A stretch of DNA of 48,284 bases from Pedobacter miscanthi (GCF_003315595.1 NZ_QNQU01000034.1:1-48284), one strand, 5' to 3'. Numbered from the stretch's first letter, positions 21,486 through 29,542 are shown. The notes: generated by a model not told the origin, from the letters alone. Made by a program: numbers and translations.

Positions 21486-23864
21486 ATGAAAAAACTTTTA
21501 CTTTTTGCTATGCTAAGCATAGGCCTGGCATTTGCTGCCAAAGCACAGGCACCTCAGCAATTTAACTATCAGGGCGCAGCCAGAAATGCCAATGGATCGC
21601 CTCTGGCTAACAAAAATATTGCCCTCCGCATCAGTATTCTCGATGCATCAGTAACTGGTACCGTACAATACATGGAAGTTAGAAATGTAACCACAAATAC
21701 TTTGGGTTTGTATGCGGTGGCTATTGGTTCGGCTGGTGCGAGTTCAAGCACAGGGAGTATAGCTGGGGTAACCTGGGCAAGTGGGTTAAAATTTGTAAAA
21801 GTAGAGATTGATCCTGATAATGGTACAAATTTTAGTTTAGCCGGGACTGCACAATTACTAAGCGTTCCTTATGCTTTATATGCAGCTAACGGGCCACAAG
21901 GACCAAAGGGTGATACCGGTGCAACGGGACCTGCGGGTGCGCAGGGGGTAGCTGGTATTGCCGGACCGCAAGGACCTGCCGGGCCTGCCGGAGCAACGGG
22001 TGCACAGGGGCCAATCGGATTAACAGGAGCACAGGGTGCAACCGGGGCTCAAGGCCCCAAAGGCGATAAAGGAGATACTGGTCCGGTTGGGCCATCTACC
22101 GGAACAGCAGGTGGTGATTTAACCGGAAATTTTCCAAATCCAACCATTGCCAGTTTACAGGGAAAAACATTAAATGCGGCTGCTCCATCAAATAACCAGG
22201 TGCTGTTATTTGATGGAACAACATGGAAACCCGTTACCCTGGATGTGAGTCAGCTATCAGGCGCAAAAGCGCTAACTTCTACCGATTTAAGCATCAGTAC
22301 TAACGGGGCAACTGCCTTGTTAAAAGATGTAATTATTGATATTAATGCCGGAGCGGTAAGTACTGTTAAACTTGCAGATGGTGCCGTTACTAACCCAAAA
22401 TTGGCAGATGCAGCGGTAACCTCAGTTAAAATCGGAAGCAAAGAAGTAAAAAATATCAACATTGGCGATTCTGCTGTAAATACCCTGCAATTGTTTGATA
22501 AATCGGTAACCACTGCAAAACTGGCCGACGGAGCGGTAACTTCCATCAAAATAGGCAATAAAGAAGTTAAAAATATTAACATTGATGATGCGGCAGTAAA
22601 CACCCTTCAACTTGCTGACGGATCAGTAACAACACCAAAACTTGCCGATGCGGCAGTAACTTCCATCAAAATAGGCAATAAAGAAGTTAAAAATATTAAC
22701 ATTGATGACGCGGCAGTAAATACCCTTCAGCTTGCAGACGGTGCTGTTACTACCCCAAAATTAGCCGATGCATCGGTTACTATCGCTAAGCTGACCACAA
22801 ATGGTGTAAGTGATGCGAATAAGGTTTACATTACCAATGCAGCAACCGGAAAGCCTGAATTGATTAGCAGGACGCTGTTTGCAAATGCAAATGCCTGGGC
22901 ATTGCGTGGAAATACCGGCAATATCGACCAGAATAATAATTTTTTGGGTAATACCGATGATGTTGCCATTAATTTTCTGGTTAACGGTTTAAAATCAGGG
23001 CGATTGGGTAATTCTGCCGAAACCAACATTTCTTATGGTTATAAATCCCTTACGGCAAATGTATCTGGTTTCTACAACAGCGCATTCGGAAGGGAAGCTT
23101 TATCGGTAAATATTTCAGGATACGAAAGCAGTGCATTTGGCTACCAGGTATTACAACGCAGTTTCAGTGGGATCAATAACAGCGGTTTTGGTTCGCAGGC
23201 CTTATCTGCCAATACTGTTGGAAGTAACAATACGGCCCTGGGCACTCATACTTTGTTGGCCAATGGAACAGGTGTTGCCAATACTGCTGTAGGAAGTTTG
23301 GCCTTAGAAGCAAATAATGGCGATAATAATGTGGCTTTGGGTTGTAATGCCGGATCAAAAAACAATGGATCAGGTAATGTTTTTATCGGAAGCAATGCTG
23401 CCGGTAATAGTACCAACATAAATAATACGCTTGTTATAGCCAATTCGGGTACTGCTTATCCTTTAGTAGCAGGTAATTTTAATGTAAATGGTGGTACCTT
23501 AACACTTAACGGAACATCAGCAGCAACTTCTACTGCCTATGCACCAGCAAATACGAGTACCTTAAATATCAACGGATCGGTTGCGGCCGGTATTTTAACT
23601 TTCAGTACGGCGGGCGCTTTAACACTTGATGCCAGTCATTACACCGTAAGGATAAAAAATGCGGGTGCAGCTGTAACCGTCAATCTTCCGGTGGCCAGCA
23701 CTTGTAAAGGAAGGATTTATGTGCTGATTAAAGCATTATCATCAGGTGATGTAACGTTAAACAGCCCGGTTATCATGAACGACGATTCTAACCTAAGCAC
23801 CCTTACCGGAGCAAAAACCTTAACCATTCAAAGCGATGGTTCGGCCTGGATTTCTATAAACTAA
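21486..23864 (+). CDS. Secreted collagen-like repeat protein (surface fibre)
   Basis: The 792-residue protein has a signal peptide (MKKLLLFAMLSIGLAFAAKAQ). A beta-sandwich-like domain (about 22-135) is followed by 23 uninterrupted Gly-X-Y triplets (136-204). Three 40-residue repeats of the KLADGAVTSIKIGNKEVKN type span 305-424. Next come YadA-head-like or tail-spike-like repeats (SGFYNSAFGREAL, GSNNTALGTHTL, GVANTAVGSLAL; about 510-650) and a C-terminal beta domain. The whole looks like a trimeric surface fibre or adhesin. No secretion CTD is evident in this protein. Downstream are a CHU_C-type protein (2 nt) and a PorP/SprF protein, so export by the type IX system is inferred. A TATATTTG box lies at 21336-21343. 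Confidence 0.82.
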   Translation: MKKLLLFAMLSIGLAFAAKAQAPQQFNYQGAARNANGSPLANKNIALRISILDASVTGTVQYMEVRNVTTNTLGLYAVAIGSAGASSSTGSIAGVTWASGLKFVKVEIDPDNGTNFSLAGTAQLLSVPYALYAANGPQGPKGDTGATGPAGAQGVAGIAGPQGPAGPAGATGAQGPIGLTGAQGATGAQGPKGDKGDTGPVGPSTGTAGGDLTGNFPNPTIASLQGKTLNAAAPSNNQVLLFDGTTWKPVTLDVSQLSGAKALTSTDLSISTNGATALLKDVIIDINAGAVSTVKLADGAVTNPKLADAAVTSVKIGSKEVKNINIGDSAVNTLQLFDKSVTTAKLADGAVTSIKIGNKEVKNINIDDAAVNTLQLADGSVTTPKLADAAVTSIKIGNKEVKNINIDDAAVNTLQLADGAVTTPKLADASVTIAKLTTNGVSDANKVYITNAATGKPELISRTLFANANAWALRGNTGNIDQNNNFLGNTDDVAINFLVNGLKSGRLGNSAETNISYGYKSLTANVSGFYNSAFGREALSVNISGYESSAFGYQVLQRSFSGINNSGFGSQALSANTVGSNNTALGTHTLLANGTGVANTAVGSLALEANNGDNNVALGCNAGSKNNGSGNVFIGSNAAGNSTNINNTLVIANSGTAYPLVAGNFNVNGGTLTLNGTSAATSTAYAPANTSTLNINGSVAAGILTFSTAGALTLDASHYTVRIKNAGAAVTVNLPVASTCKGRIYVLIKALSSGDVTLNSPVIMNDDSNLSTLTGAKTLTIQSDGSAWISIN
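22398..22757 (+). repeat. Three tandem 120-nt coding repeats
   Basis: Copies start at 22398, 22518 and 22638 and each encodes 40 residues beginning KLAD. Copies 2 and 3 are nearly identical in DNA, while copy 1 differs more (SVKIGSKEVKNINIGDS in place of SIKIGNKEVKNINIDDA). A partial fourth start (KLADASVT) follows at 22758. This indicates a recent duplication of one unit. Confidence 0.9.
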
Positions 23865-23866
23865 AT

Positions 23867-24373
23867 ATGATGGGAAAAATATACTACCTGTTTATGTTCT
23901 TGCTGTGCATGTTTATGGGAAGCAATGTTAAAGCGCAAAGTTTACCTTATGTGCTTAACCCGGCCAGTGGCTATGGAAAAATCAATGATCAGTTATACGA
24001 TTTCAGTATAGGCGAGCTAACGGTTGTACAAACCTTTCAGGCGGGTAATAATACCTTAACCCAGGGGTTTTTGCAGCCCTTTTTAATCATCCAGACTAGT
24101 GCTGATGTTGCCATTGTAAACAATATCATTACACCAAACGCCGACGGTAAAAACGATTTCTTCCTGATTAAAGGTTTAGAAAAATATCCGAACAATAAGC
24201 TTACAATTTTTGATAGGGGAGGAAGGCTGATTTTTTCTACCAGTAATTATCAGAATAACTGGGATGGGTATTTCAATGGTAAACCATTATCAGAAGATAC
24301 TTACTACTACATGCTCGATTTGGGAATGGATGGATCAATTAAGGGTTTTATATCAGTTTTATATAAAAAATAA
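23867..24373 (+). CDS. Small secreted protein with type-B (CHU_C) sorting domain
   Basis: The 168-residue protein has a signal peptide (ending NVKAQ near residue 24) and a short linker. A gliding-motility-associated C-terminal domain fills about 85-168: NIITPNADGKNDFFLIKG, KLTIFDRGGRLIFST, NNWDGYFNGKPLSEDTYYYMLDLG, KGFISVLYKK. In type IX secretion this type-B CTD directs proteins through the outer membrane in concert with PorP/SprF partners. Here the domain is nearly the whole protein. It starts 2 nt after the collagen-like gene and ends 4 nt before the PorP/SprF gene, so the three form one operon. Confidence 0.85.
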   Translation: MMGKIYYLFMFLLCMFMGSNVKAQSLPYVLNPASGYGKINDQLYDFSIGELTVVQTFQAGNNTLTQGFLQPFLIIQTSADVAIVNNIITPNADGKNDFFLIKGLEKYPNNKLTIFDRGGRLIFSTSNYQNNWDGYFNGKPLSEDTYYYMLDLGMDGSIKGFISVLYKK

Positions 24374-24377
24374 GGGT

Positions 24378-25265
24378 ATGGGAAAGATAAAGTATTACAT
24401 ATCCTTGCTGATGTTTTTGTTGATTACACCAGCATTTGCCCAGCTTAACCCTATGGGAAGTATTTATTACCAGAACCAGTTTCTGGCCAACCCGGCAATG
24501 GCAGGTTTGGAAACGGGACTTAATTTAAATGCCGCTTTTAAGACCCAATGGGCCGGGGTAGACGGGGCTCCAAAAACGCAGTATTTAACCGGCGATTATG
24601 GTTTAACAAATAATAAAGTAGGCTTAGGTTTTCTCTTTTATAACGAAGCGGCAGGTGCCATTAACCGCACAAGGGCAACAGTAACTTATGCTTACCACTT
24701 GCCTTTGAACAGCGGAAATAGTTTTTTGGATTTTGGTTTGTCTGCCGGGCTTATGAACGAATGGATAGACTTTGGTAAAGTAAAAGGCGATCTGGACGAT
24801 GATGTGCTTAATAGCTTTAACGATCGCAGACTTTATTTAGACGGAGATTTTGGCGTGGCCTACCGTACCGATAAATTAACACTGCAGGCTGCTTTGCCAA
24901 ACCTTAAACGTTTTTTTAAAAGAGATGTATTAAGAAATGTAGTAGATCGCTCTACGTATTTTGTTGCAGCAGGTTATAAATTTTCTACTGATAAAGTGAT
25001 TAGTAGTATAGAACCAAAACTGGTTTACAGGGGGGTGCAAAATTATGACGGTATTTTTGATGCAGGCGTAAATCTCCAGGTACTTGATAATAAACTATTG
25101 TTTAATGGAATATATCATAGCTCTAATAGTTTTACTGCGGGCTTTGGTGCTAATTATAAAGGCCAGGTTTCGCTATTGTTTCAGTATACTACCAACACCT
25201 CTAAAATGCAGAATTACAGCAATGGCGAGTTTGAGGTAGGCTTAAAATACAGTATTAGAAATTAA
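24378..25265 (+). CDS. PorP/SprF-family type IX secretion outer-membrane protein
   Basis: The 295-residue protein begins with a signal peptide (MGKIKYYISLLMFLLITPAFAQ). It has the PorP/SprF signature NPMGSIYYQNQFLANPAMAGLETGLNLNAAFKTQW, followed by alternating strands of a beta-barrel that ends FEVGLKYSIRN. SprF-like proteins are needed for export or surface attachment of partner proteins carrying a type-B CTD. The frame is open upstream to 24264 but overlaps the CHU_C gene. The ATG at 24378 is chosen because it starts the signal peptide and lies 4 nt after the preceding stop. It is the last gene of the three-gene surface operon. Confidence 0.93.
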   Translation: MGKIKYYISLLMFLLITPAFAQLNPMGSIYYQNQFLANPAMAGLETGLNLNAAFKTQWAGVDGAPKTQYLTGDYGLTNNKVGLGFLFYNEAAGAINRTRATVTYAYHLPLNSGNSFLDFGLSAGLMNEWIDFGKVKGDLDDDVLNSFNDRRLYLDGDFGVAYRTDKLTLQAALPNLKRFFKRDVLRNVVDRSTYFVAAGYKFSTDKVISSIEPKLVYRGVQNYDGIFDAGVNLQVLDNKLLFNGIYHSSNSFTAGFGANYKGQVSLLFQYTTNTSKMQNYSNGEFEVGLKYSIRN

Positions 25266-25284
25266 AGGCTTATTTTGAATTTTG

Positions 25285-25350
25285 AATGATCGAATTTTGA
25301 ATGATTGAATAAGCTTCAACTTTCATTCAATCATTCAAAATTCAATCATT
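25285..25350. repeat. GAATGATT word hairpin, 26-bp arms
   Basis: AATGATCGAATTTTGAATGA... (25285-25310) is complementary over 26 nt, with one mismatch, to 25325-25350. The loop is 14 nt. It lies between convergent genes. No T-run is present, so it might end transcription weakly in both directions or have another role. Confidence 0.85.
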
Positions 25351-25359
25351 AGGCTTTGC

Positions 25360-25971
25360 CTATCTTCCCCCTCTTTCGTCCCATTTATTTCTTTCATCCT
25401 GCAACTCGCGTGCAAGCCTCATTTCCTTATCTTTTGCTTTTACCTTATGCGCCTGAAACTCATCGGCCACTTCCTGGTAAAGTTCGGTACGGTATTTTGC
25501 CTCATGTTTTAGTTTGCCCGATTGGAAAATAACAAAGGCAAAGCCTATCGCCAATACAATAATAATGGCCCAAACAATGGTATTGTAAGTGCCTTTATCA
25601 AAAGCGATTCCTAAAAATTTAATTTCGTTAACAGCGGCGTTGGCATTGGCCAGCGAACTTTCTTTTCCGTTAACTTCGCCCTTTAAACTCGAAATATTAC
25701 CGGCCTGCGATTTAATCTCCTGCCTGGCCTGCTGAAGTTGTTTACGTTCTTTTTTTAGCGTATCGTTAACACTTTTCCATAAAGCCGATAACCGGGTTGG
25801 GTTAATCAGCCTTGCACCATACAAGCTTTTAGATTTTCTTAACATAAACTCATACTGACCATTTAACGAAGGATCGGTATTTTTTAAGGTGTCTTGCTGA
25901 ACCTGCCCAAAGGCAACATTGAAAAACAGCATGGCTACTAAAAACAATAGGGTGTGTTTAATTTTCTGCAT
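25360..25971 (-). CDS. Exported coiled-coil membrane protein
   Basis: The 203-residue protein has a signal peptide (MQKIKHTLLFLVAMLFFNVAFGQ). A periplasmic part with a likely coiled coil follows at about 65-112 (NDTLKKERKQLQQARQEIKSQ), then a transmembrane helix at about 129-150 (YNTIVWAIIIVLAIGFAFVIF) and a charged helical cytoplasmic tail (157-200). I do not recognise an enzyme motif. The layout suggests a structural or scaffolding role at the inner membrane. It lies divergent from the prephenate dehydrogenase gene and convergent with the PorP/SprF operon. Confidence 0.75.
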   Translation of the reverse strand: MQKIKHTLLFLVAMLFFNVAFGQVQQDTLKNTDPSLNGQYEFMLRKSKSLYGARLINPTRLSALWKSVNDTLKKERKQLQQARQEIKSQAGNISSLKGEVNGKESSLANANAAVNEIKFLGIAFDKGTYNTIVWAIIIVLAIGFAFVIFQSGKLKHEAKYRTELYQEVADEFQAHKVKAKDKEMRLARELQDERNKWDERGGR

Positions 25972-26132
25972 AGTTTAATATATAGGTTTTGATTGTAAAG
26001 CTACATTTTTATCTATTTCTGCTTTAATCTATTTTTGATTAGGGTGGATGAAAAATAAATAAAATTGTTTTCCTTTTTACCTCTAAATAACAATTTTATC
26101 TTAGTTTTATTATAAAATTATTTACGATAGGT

Positions 26133-26140
26133 TACTTTTG
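26133..26140 (+). promoter_or_regulatory. -7 box directly before prephenate dehydrogenase
   Basis: TACTTTTG matches TAnnTTTG and ends 4 nt before the ATG at 26145, so the message would have almost no 5' leader. The -33 region is only T-rich (TTTTA at 26105-26109). Confidence 0.5.
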
Positions 26141-26144
26141 TTGC

Positions 26145-27401
26145 ATGCAAATAGGAATTATTGGTTTGGGCGATATGGGCAAATTATATGCAATATCGTT
26201 TGTAAATGCAGGTTATAAAGTATGTGGGGCCGATATGCCTTTACGTTTCGCCGATTTAAAAAATGAGCTCGAGCCAAAGGCAATCGAAGTACTGATTGAT
26301 GGACATGAGGTGGCACGTAAATCAGACTTTATCATCTATTGTGTTGAAGCCGAAAAAATTGATGAAGTGGTAGCTACTTTTGCCCGATCAACAAAGTTTG
26401 GGGCTATAGTTGCCGGACAAACTTCTGTTAAACACCCCGAGATTGCAGCTTTCGAAAAACACCTCCCGGAAGATACGCAGATTGTAACCTGCCACTCCTT
26501 GCATGGGCCGGCTTTTAGTCCCGAAGGGCAAACCCTGGTGGTGGTGCGCCACCGTGCAACCGACGCTGTTTATGCACAGGCTTTGGAGATCTACAAATCC
26601 TTAAAATCGAACATTATTGAAATGGACGATTACCGGGAACACGACCGCATTGTGGCCGATACCCAAGCCGTTACACACATGGGTTTCGAAAGCATGGGAT
26701 CGGCCTGGAAAAATGCAGGTTTTTTCCCGTGGGATAATCCTGCTTATGCCGGAGGAATTGATAATGTAAAGATTTTAACTACCCTAAGAATTTTTAGCTA
26801 CAAATCGCACATTTATGCCGGTTTGGCGATCTTAAATCCTTATGCACAAAAACAGGTGAAATATTATGCACAGGCAGAATCAGAACTATTTAAACTGATG
26901 ATCTGTGAAAATGAAGCCGAGTTTAGGGAAAAGATTTATGCTGCCCGTGATTTTGTTTTCCACGAGAGCCGTTCGCTTTTGCTGCTGGATGATAATATTA
27001 TGAAAGAATTCAGCCTGTCGGATGCCAACCATAAACAGAAACCCAATTCGCATTTAAGTTTGCTCAGCATGGTGTATGCCTGGTATAAAATGGGCGTAAA
27101 CCCTTACGATAACCTGATCTGCCAAACTCCACCTTTTAAACTGAGATTGGGCATTGCCGAATATCTTTTTAAAAATGAAGCGATGTTAGAAGAATCGATC
27201 AGCACCGCTTTGTACGATAGATCCATCCGTGGCGATGATTTGGAGTTTCATACCGCCGTGCACGAGTGGGCATCTATTATTGGTTATGGTGATTTAAAAG
27301 GTTATAAAGAGCATTTCGAAGCAGCCAAATCATTTTTTGCCAACCGCTTAAATGATGGAAGGGATTTGAGTGCGGAGATGATTAAGAGACTGGGGAAATG
27401 A
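26145..27401 (+). CDS. tyrA: Prephenate dehydrogenase
   Basis: The enzyme oxidatively decarboxylates prephenate to 4-hydroxyphenylpyruvate for tyrosine synthesis. The 418-residue protein starts with a dinucleotide-binding fold, IGIIGLGDMG at 2-11, and ADMP where the acidic residue after strand 2 is expected. Further recognisable pieces are QTSVKHPEIAAFEKHLPEDTQIVTCHSLHGPAFSPEGQTLVVVRHRA and the long helical C-terminal half. It is longer than typical bacterial TyrA proteins and has no visible ACT or chorismate mutase domain. From memory it resembles the fungal-type (Tyr1-like) enzymes. It has no aromatic-pathway neighbours. Confidence 0.85.
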   Translation: MQIGIIGLGDMGKLYAISFVNAGYKVCGADMPLRFADLKNELEPKAIEVLIDGHEVARKSDFIIYCVEAEKIDEVVATFARSTKFGAIVAGQTSVKHPEIAAFEKHLPEDTQIVTCHSLHGPAFSPEGQTLVVVRHRATDAVYAQALEIYKSLKSNIIEMDDYREHDRIVADTQAVTHMGFESMGSAWKNAGFFPWDNPAYAGGIDNVKILTTLRIFSYKSHIYAGLAILNPYAQKQVKYYAQAESELFKLMICENEAEFREKIYAARDFVFHESRSLLLLDDNIMKEFSLSDANHKQKPNSHLSLLSMVYAWYKMGVNPYDNLICQTPPFKLRLGIAEYLFKNEAMLEESISTALYDRSIRGDDLEFHTAVHEWASIIGYGDLKGYKEHFEAAKSFFANRLNDGRDLSAEMIKRLGK

Positions 27402-27404
27402 TCT

Positions 27405-27432
27405 AAGATGTGTAATGGAAGATGGATGATGG
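27405..27432. repeat. GATGG word repeat, left arm
   Basis: AAGATGTGTAATGGAAGATG followed by GATGATGG lies right after tyrA. ATGGATGATG (27422-27431) is the exact complement of CATCATCCAT at 27885-27894. The two arms bracket the small membrane protein gene at 27456-27803. Confidence 0.6.
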
Positions 27433-27455
27433 TTTAAAGTTTATGAGGAAACCAA

Positions 27456-27803
27456 ATGAGTGATAAGTTTAAAGTAGCTATAACACTTCTTGTTATAACA
27501 ATCCTAGTACTTTTGGGTTTATTTATGATAAACAAATCTTCAAAAAAGGATCAACAAGAGCGAATTGGTTTTATTAAAAGTGGATATGATTATGGAAAAG
27601 GTCTGATTATAAACATTAAACCTTATAAAGGGCATTCTATTAAAGTAAAATATCAGGTAAATCATGTTGATTATTCATTTGATGGAGGATGGGATATAAA
27701 TCCTAAGGGTTTACAGGTAGGCGATTCCATAAAGTTCAAATATGCTGTTACCAAGCCTCAATTTATTTTAACAGAACTGGAAAGTGAATATGATGAGTTG
27801 TGA
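27456..27803 (+). CDS. Small membrane-anchored protein of unknown function
   Basis: The 115-residue protein has one N-terminal transmembrane helix (VAITLLVITILVLLGLFMINKSSKK). A mostly beta-stranded extracytoplasmic part follows (GYDYGKGLIINIKPYKGHSIKVKYQVNHVDYSFDGGWDI...GDSIKFKYAVTKPQFILTELE). The second part resembles small secreted domains found in proteins of unknown function from Bacteroidota. Complementary word repeats lie on each side, so the gene may have arrived with or between them. No family is assigned. Confidence 0.65.
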   Translation: MSDKFKVAITLLVITILVLLGLFMINKSSKKDQQERIGFIKSGYDYGKGLIINIKPYKGHSIKVKYQVNHVDYSFDGGWDINPKGLQVGDSIKFKYAVTKPQFILTELESEYDEL

Positions 27804-27840
27804 TGTTTATCCTTTTTATTTTTCCATTATCCATTTTACC

Positions 27841-27897
27841 TCTTCCATCACCCGTTTCTTCCACATTTTCCATCCCCCATCTTACATCATCCATATA
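27841..27897. repeat. CCATC word repeat, right arm
   Basis: TCTTCCATCACCCG, TTCCACATTTTCCATCCCCC and ATCTTACATCATCCATA are variants of one pyrimidine-rich word. They are complementary in kind to the GATGG words at 27405-27432, with a 10-bp exact match (27885-27894). Confidence 0.6.
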
Positions 27898-27952
27898 CCA
27901 TATAGACTTTATTTTATTCCTTTAAACCTTCGTTTAGCCAAAAACAGTACAT

Positions 27953-27960
27953 TATATTTG
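27953..27960 (+). promoter_or_regulatory. -7 box directly before the TauE/SafE gene
   Basis: TATATTTG matches TAnnTTTG and ends 5 nt before the ATG at 27966, which would place the transcription start at or next to the start codon. A -33 match is weak (TTCG/TTTAG near 27929-27937). Confidence 0.5.
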
Positions 27961-27965
27961 CCCGC

Positions 27966-28799
27966 ATGTCGGTTTTGCTGTTTACCATTATCGTTTTATT
28001 AGGTGCTTTTTTAGCCGGATTATTAGGCTCCTTAACGGGCTTGGGCGGTGGTGTAATTATTATCCCCTTGCTAACACTGGCATTAGGGGTCGATATTCAT
28101 TATGCCATTGGCGCATCCATCGTTTCGGTTATCGCTACCTCATCAGGTTCGGCTGCTGCTTATGTTAAAGAGGGTATCACCAATATCCGCATTGGGATGT
28201 TCTTGGAGATTGCCACTACAATTGGGGCTGTTTGTGGTGCTGTTGTAGCCGTTTACCTCAATGCAAACTACATTGCCATTCTTTTTGGCTGCATACTTAT
28301 TTTCTCGGCCATCATGACTTTGAAGAAAAAGGTAGATCACACAACTAAGGATGATACCGACAAATGGGCCAGATTTTTTAAACTCAACGGATCTTTTCCT
28401 GATAAAGGAACCGATCATCCGTATGCAGTAAAACATGTTCCGGGTGGTTTTTTAATGATGCTTTTTGCAGGTACACTATCTGGCCTGTTAGGTATTGGCA
28501 GTGGGGCCTTAAAAGTAATCGCTATGGATAACATTATGCGTTTGCCTTTTAAAGTATCAACCACCACCAGTAATTTTATGATGGGCGTTACCGCTGCAGC
28601 CAGTGCGGTAGTTTACCTGCACCGCGGGCAGATTGATCCTGGTATTGCCATGCCTGTATGTATCGGCGTATTAACAGGTGCATCTTTAGGCTCAAAGGTT
28701 TTATTAAGAACCAAAACCGATAAACTTAAAATGGTATTTGCGGTAGTGGTAGCCTTTTTGGCGCTGCAAATGATTTATAAAGGTATAAGCGGATTATAA
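27966..28799 (+). CDS. TauE/SafE-family sulfite-exporter-like permease
   Basis: The 277-residue protein is strongly hydrophobic with about eight membrane helices. It carries the family's N-terminal repeat (LLGAFLAGLLGSLTGLGGGVIIIPLLTLALGVDIHYAIGASIVSVIATSSGSAAAY) and a second related half (MMLFAGTLSGLLGIGSGALKVIAMDNIMRLPFKVSTTTSNFMMGVTAAASA). Members export sulfite, sulfonates or other small organic anions. The substrate here is not known. Its stop codon overlaps the next start by one base (TAATG), so it is translationally coupled to the DUF1634 gene. Confidence 0.9.
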   Translation: MSVLLFTIIVLLGAFLAGLLGSLTGLGGGVIIIPLLTLALGVDIHYAIGASIVSVIATSSGSAAAYVKEGITNIRIGMFLEIATTIGAVCGAVVAVYLNANYIAILFGCILIFSAIMTLKKKVDHTTKDDTDKWARFFKLNGSFPDKGTDHPYAVKHVPGGFLMMLFAGTLSGLLGIGSGALKVIAMDNIMRLPFKVSTTTSNFMMGVTAAASAVVYLHRGQIDPGIAMPVCIGVLTGASLGSKVLLRTKTDKLKMVFAVVVAFLALQMIYKGISGL

Positions 28800-29194
28800 T
28801 GGAAACAGCGAAAAAAGAAAACTTAAACGATAAAGACATTCAGGTGATATTAGGCACTTTGCTTCGTGCAGGTGTAATCATTTCGATGGCTATTGTATTA
28901 TTGGGAGGCGCTATTTTCCTGATCCATAACAAAGGTGCCATCACCGATTATAAAGTTTTTAAACCCGAACTGAACAAGTTTTCTTCAATAGCAGGTATAT
29001 TTAAAGGGATATTAACCTTCCAGGGTGATGCCATTGTACAGTTTGGTATCCTCATGCTCATTTTTACACCCATCGCACGCATCGTTTTTGCCATTTTCAG
29101 CTTTTTAATAGAGCGCGATTATCTATATGTGCTGATTGGGATTATTATTCTAACCATTATCACCATCAGTTTAAATGGTGGAATAGCACATTAG
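28799..29194 (+). CDS. DUF1634 membrane protein
   Basis: The 131-residue protein has three predicted transmembrane helices (GVIISMAIVLLGGAIFLI, QFGILMLIFTPIARIVFAIFSFLI, YVLIGIIILTIITISLNGG) and the DUF1634 pattern, including LIFTPIARIVFAIFSF. Family genes are often found directly downstream of TauE/SafE permeases, as here with a 1-nt overlap, which suggests that the two proteins work as one transport unit. It is the last gene before the S10 operon promoter. Confidence 0.85.
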   Translation: METAKKENLNDKDIQVILGTLLRAGVIISMAIVLLGGAIFLIHNKGAITDYKVFKPELNKFSSIAGIFKGILTFQGDAIVQFGILMLIFTPIARIVFAIFSFLIERDYLYVLIGIIILTIITISLNGGIAH

Positions 29195-29511
29195 TCTTGT
29201 TTCATTGAAAACAACCTTTTTTAATGCTGTGATTTGCGGTAGGCTATTGATATGTGATTTGCATATTTATGGCTGTACTGAATTGATTATTCAATTTATT
29301 TGCAATATAATTACCAATAGGATTGAAGATTAGTTTAACCTGTTGATTTTAGGCACTTCTTTTATGGTTTTTCGAGGCAAAACGATATCTAAAGTGCTTT
29401 TAATCAAATTTATACGCCTCGCTTTAAATAAGCTAATAGCCCATTTACCTCCCTTTTCAGGCTAAAGACCATCATATCAGCAATTTATTTGAAAAAATAT
29501 TTCGCTAACTA
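29195..29511. other. Gene-free upstream region of the S10 operon
   Basis: The stretch is AT-rich and contains no supported ORF. A CGAGGC/GCCTCG pair and a near match of GGCACTT with AAGTGCT are visible around 29350-29420 but are not convincing as a hairpin. The S10 promoter begins at 29512. Confidence 0.4.
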
Positions 29512-29542
29512 TTTGAAAATTAATAATTCTTGCCTATCTTTG
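29512..29542 (+). promoter_or_regulatory. Promoter of the S10-spc-alpha operon
   Basis: TTTG (29512-29515) and TATCTTTG (29535-29542) are separated by 19 nt, an exact match to the Bacteroidota -33/-7 consensus. Transcription should start near 29548. The sequence after the box, CCGTCC, resembles CAGTCC at the same place in the rpsL promoter. Confidence 0.8.

Noticed and set aside
22250..22610. Minus-strand ORFs inside the fibre gene
   Set aside because: They arise because the tandem 120-nt repeats keep the opposite frame open. The plus-strand protein is clearly the real one.
21486..25265. Prophage tail-fibre region
   Set aside because: The collagen-like and head-like repeats resemble phage fibres, but there is a signal peptide, no phage structural or assembly gene nearby, and CHU_C and PorP/SprF genes follow.
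27784..28002. Plus-strand ORF over the CCATC repeat
   Set aside because: Its product is made of repeat-coded Phe/Ser/His/Pro runs and it overlaps two better genes.
29350..29420. Hairpin from CGAGGC/GCCTCG upstream of the S10 promoter
   Set aside because: Only six pairs over a loop of more than 30 nt. It is not distinguishable from chance.
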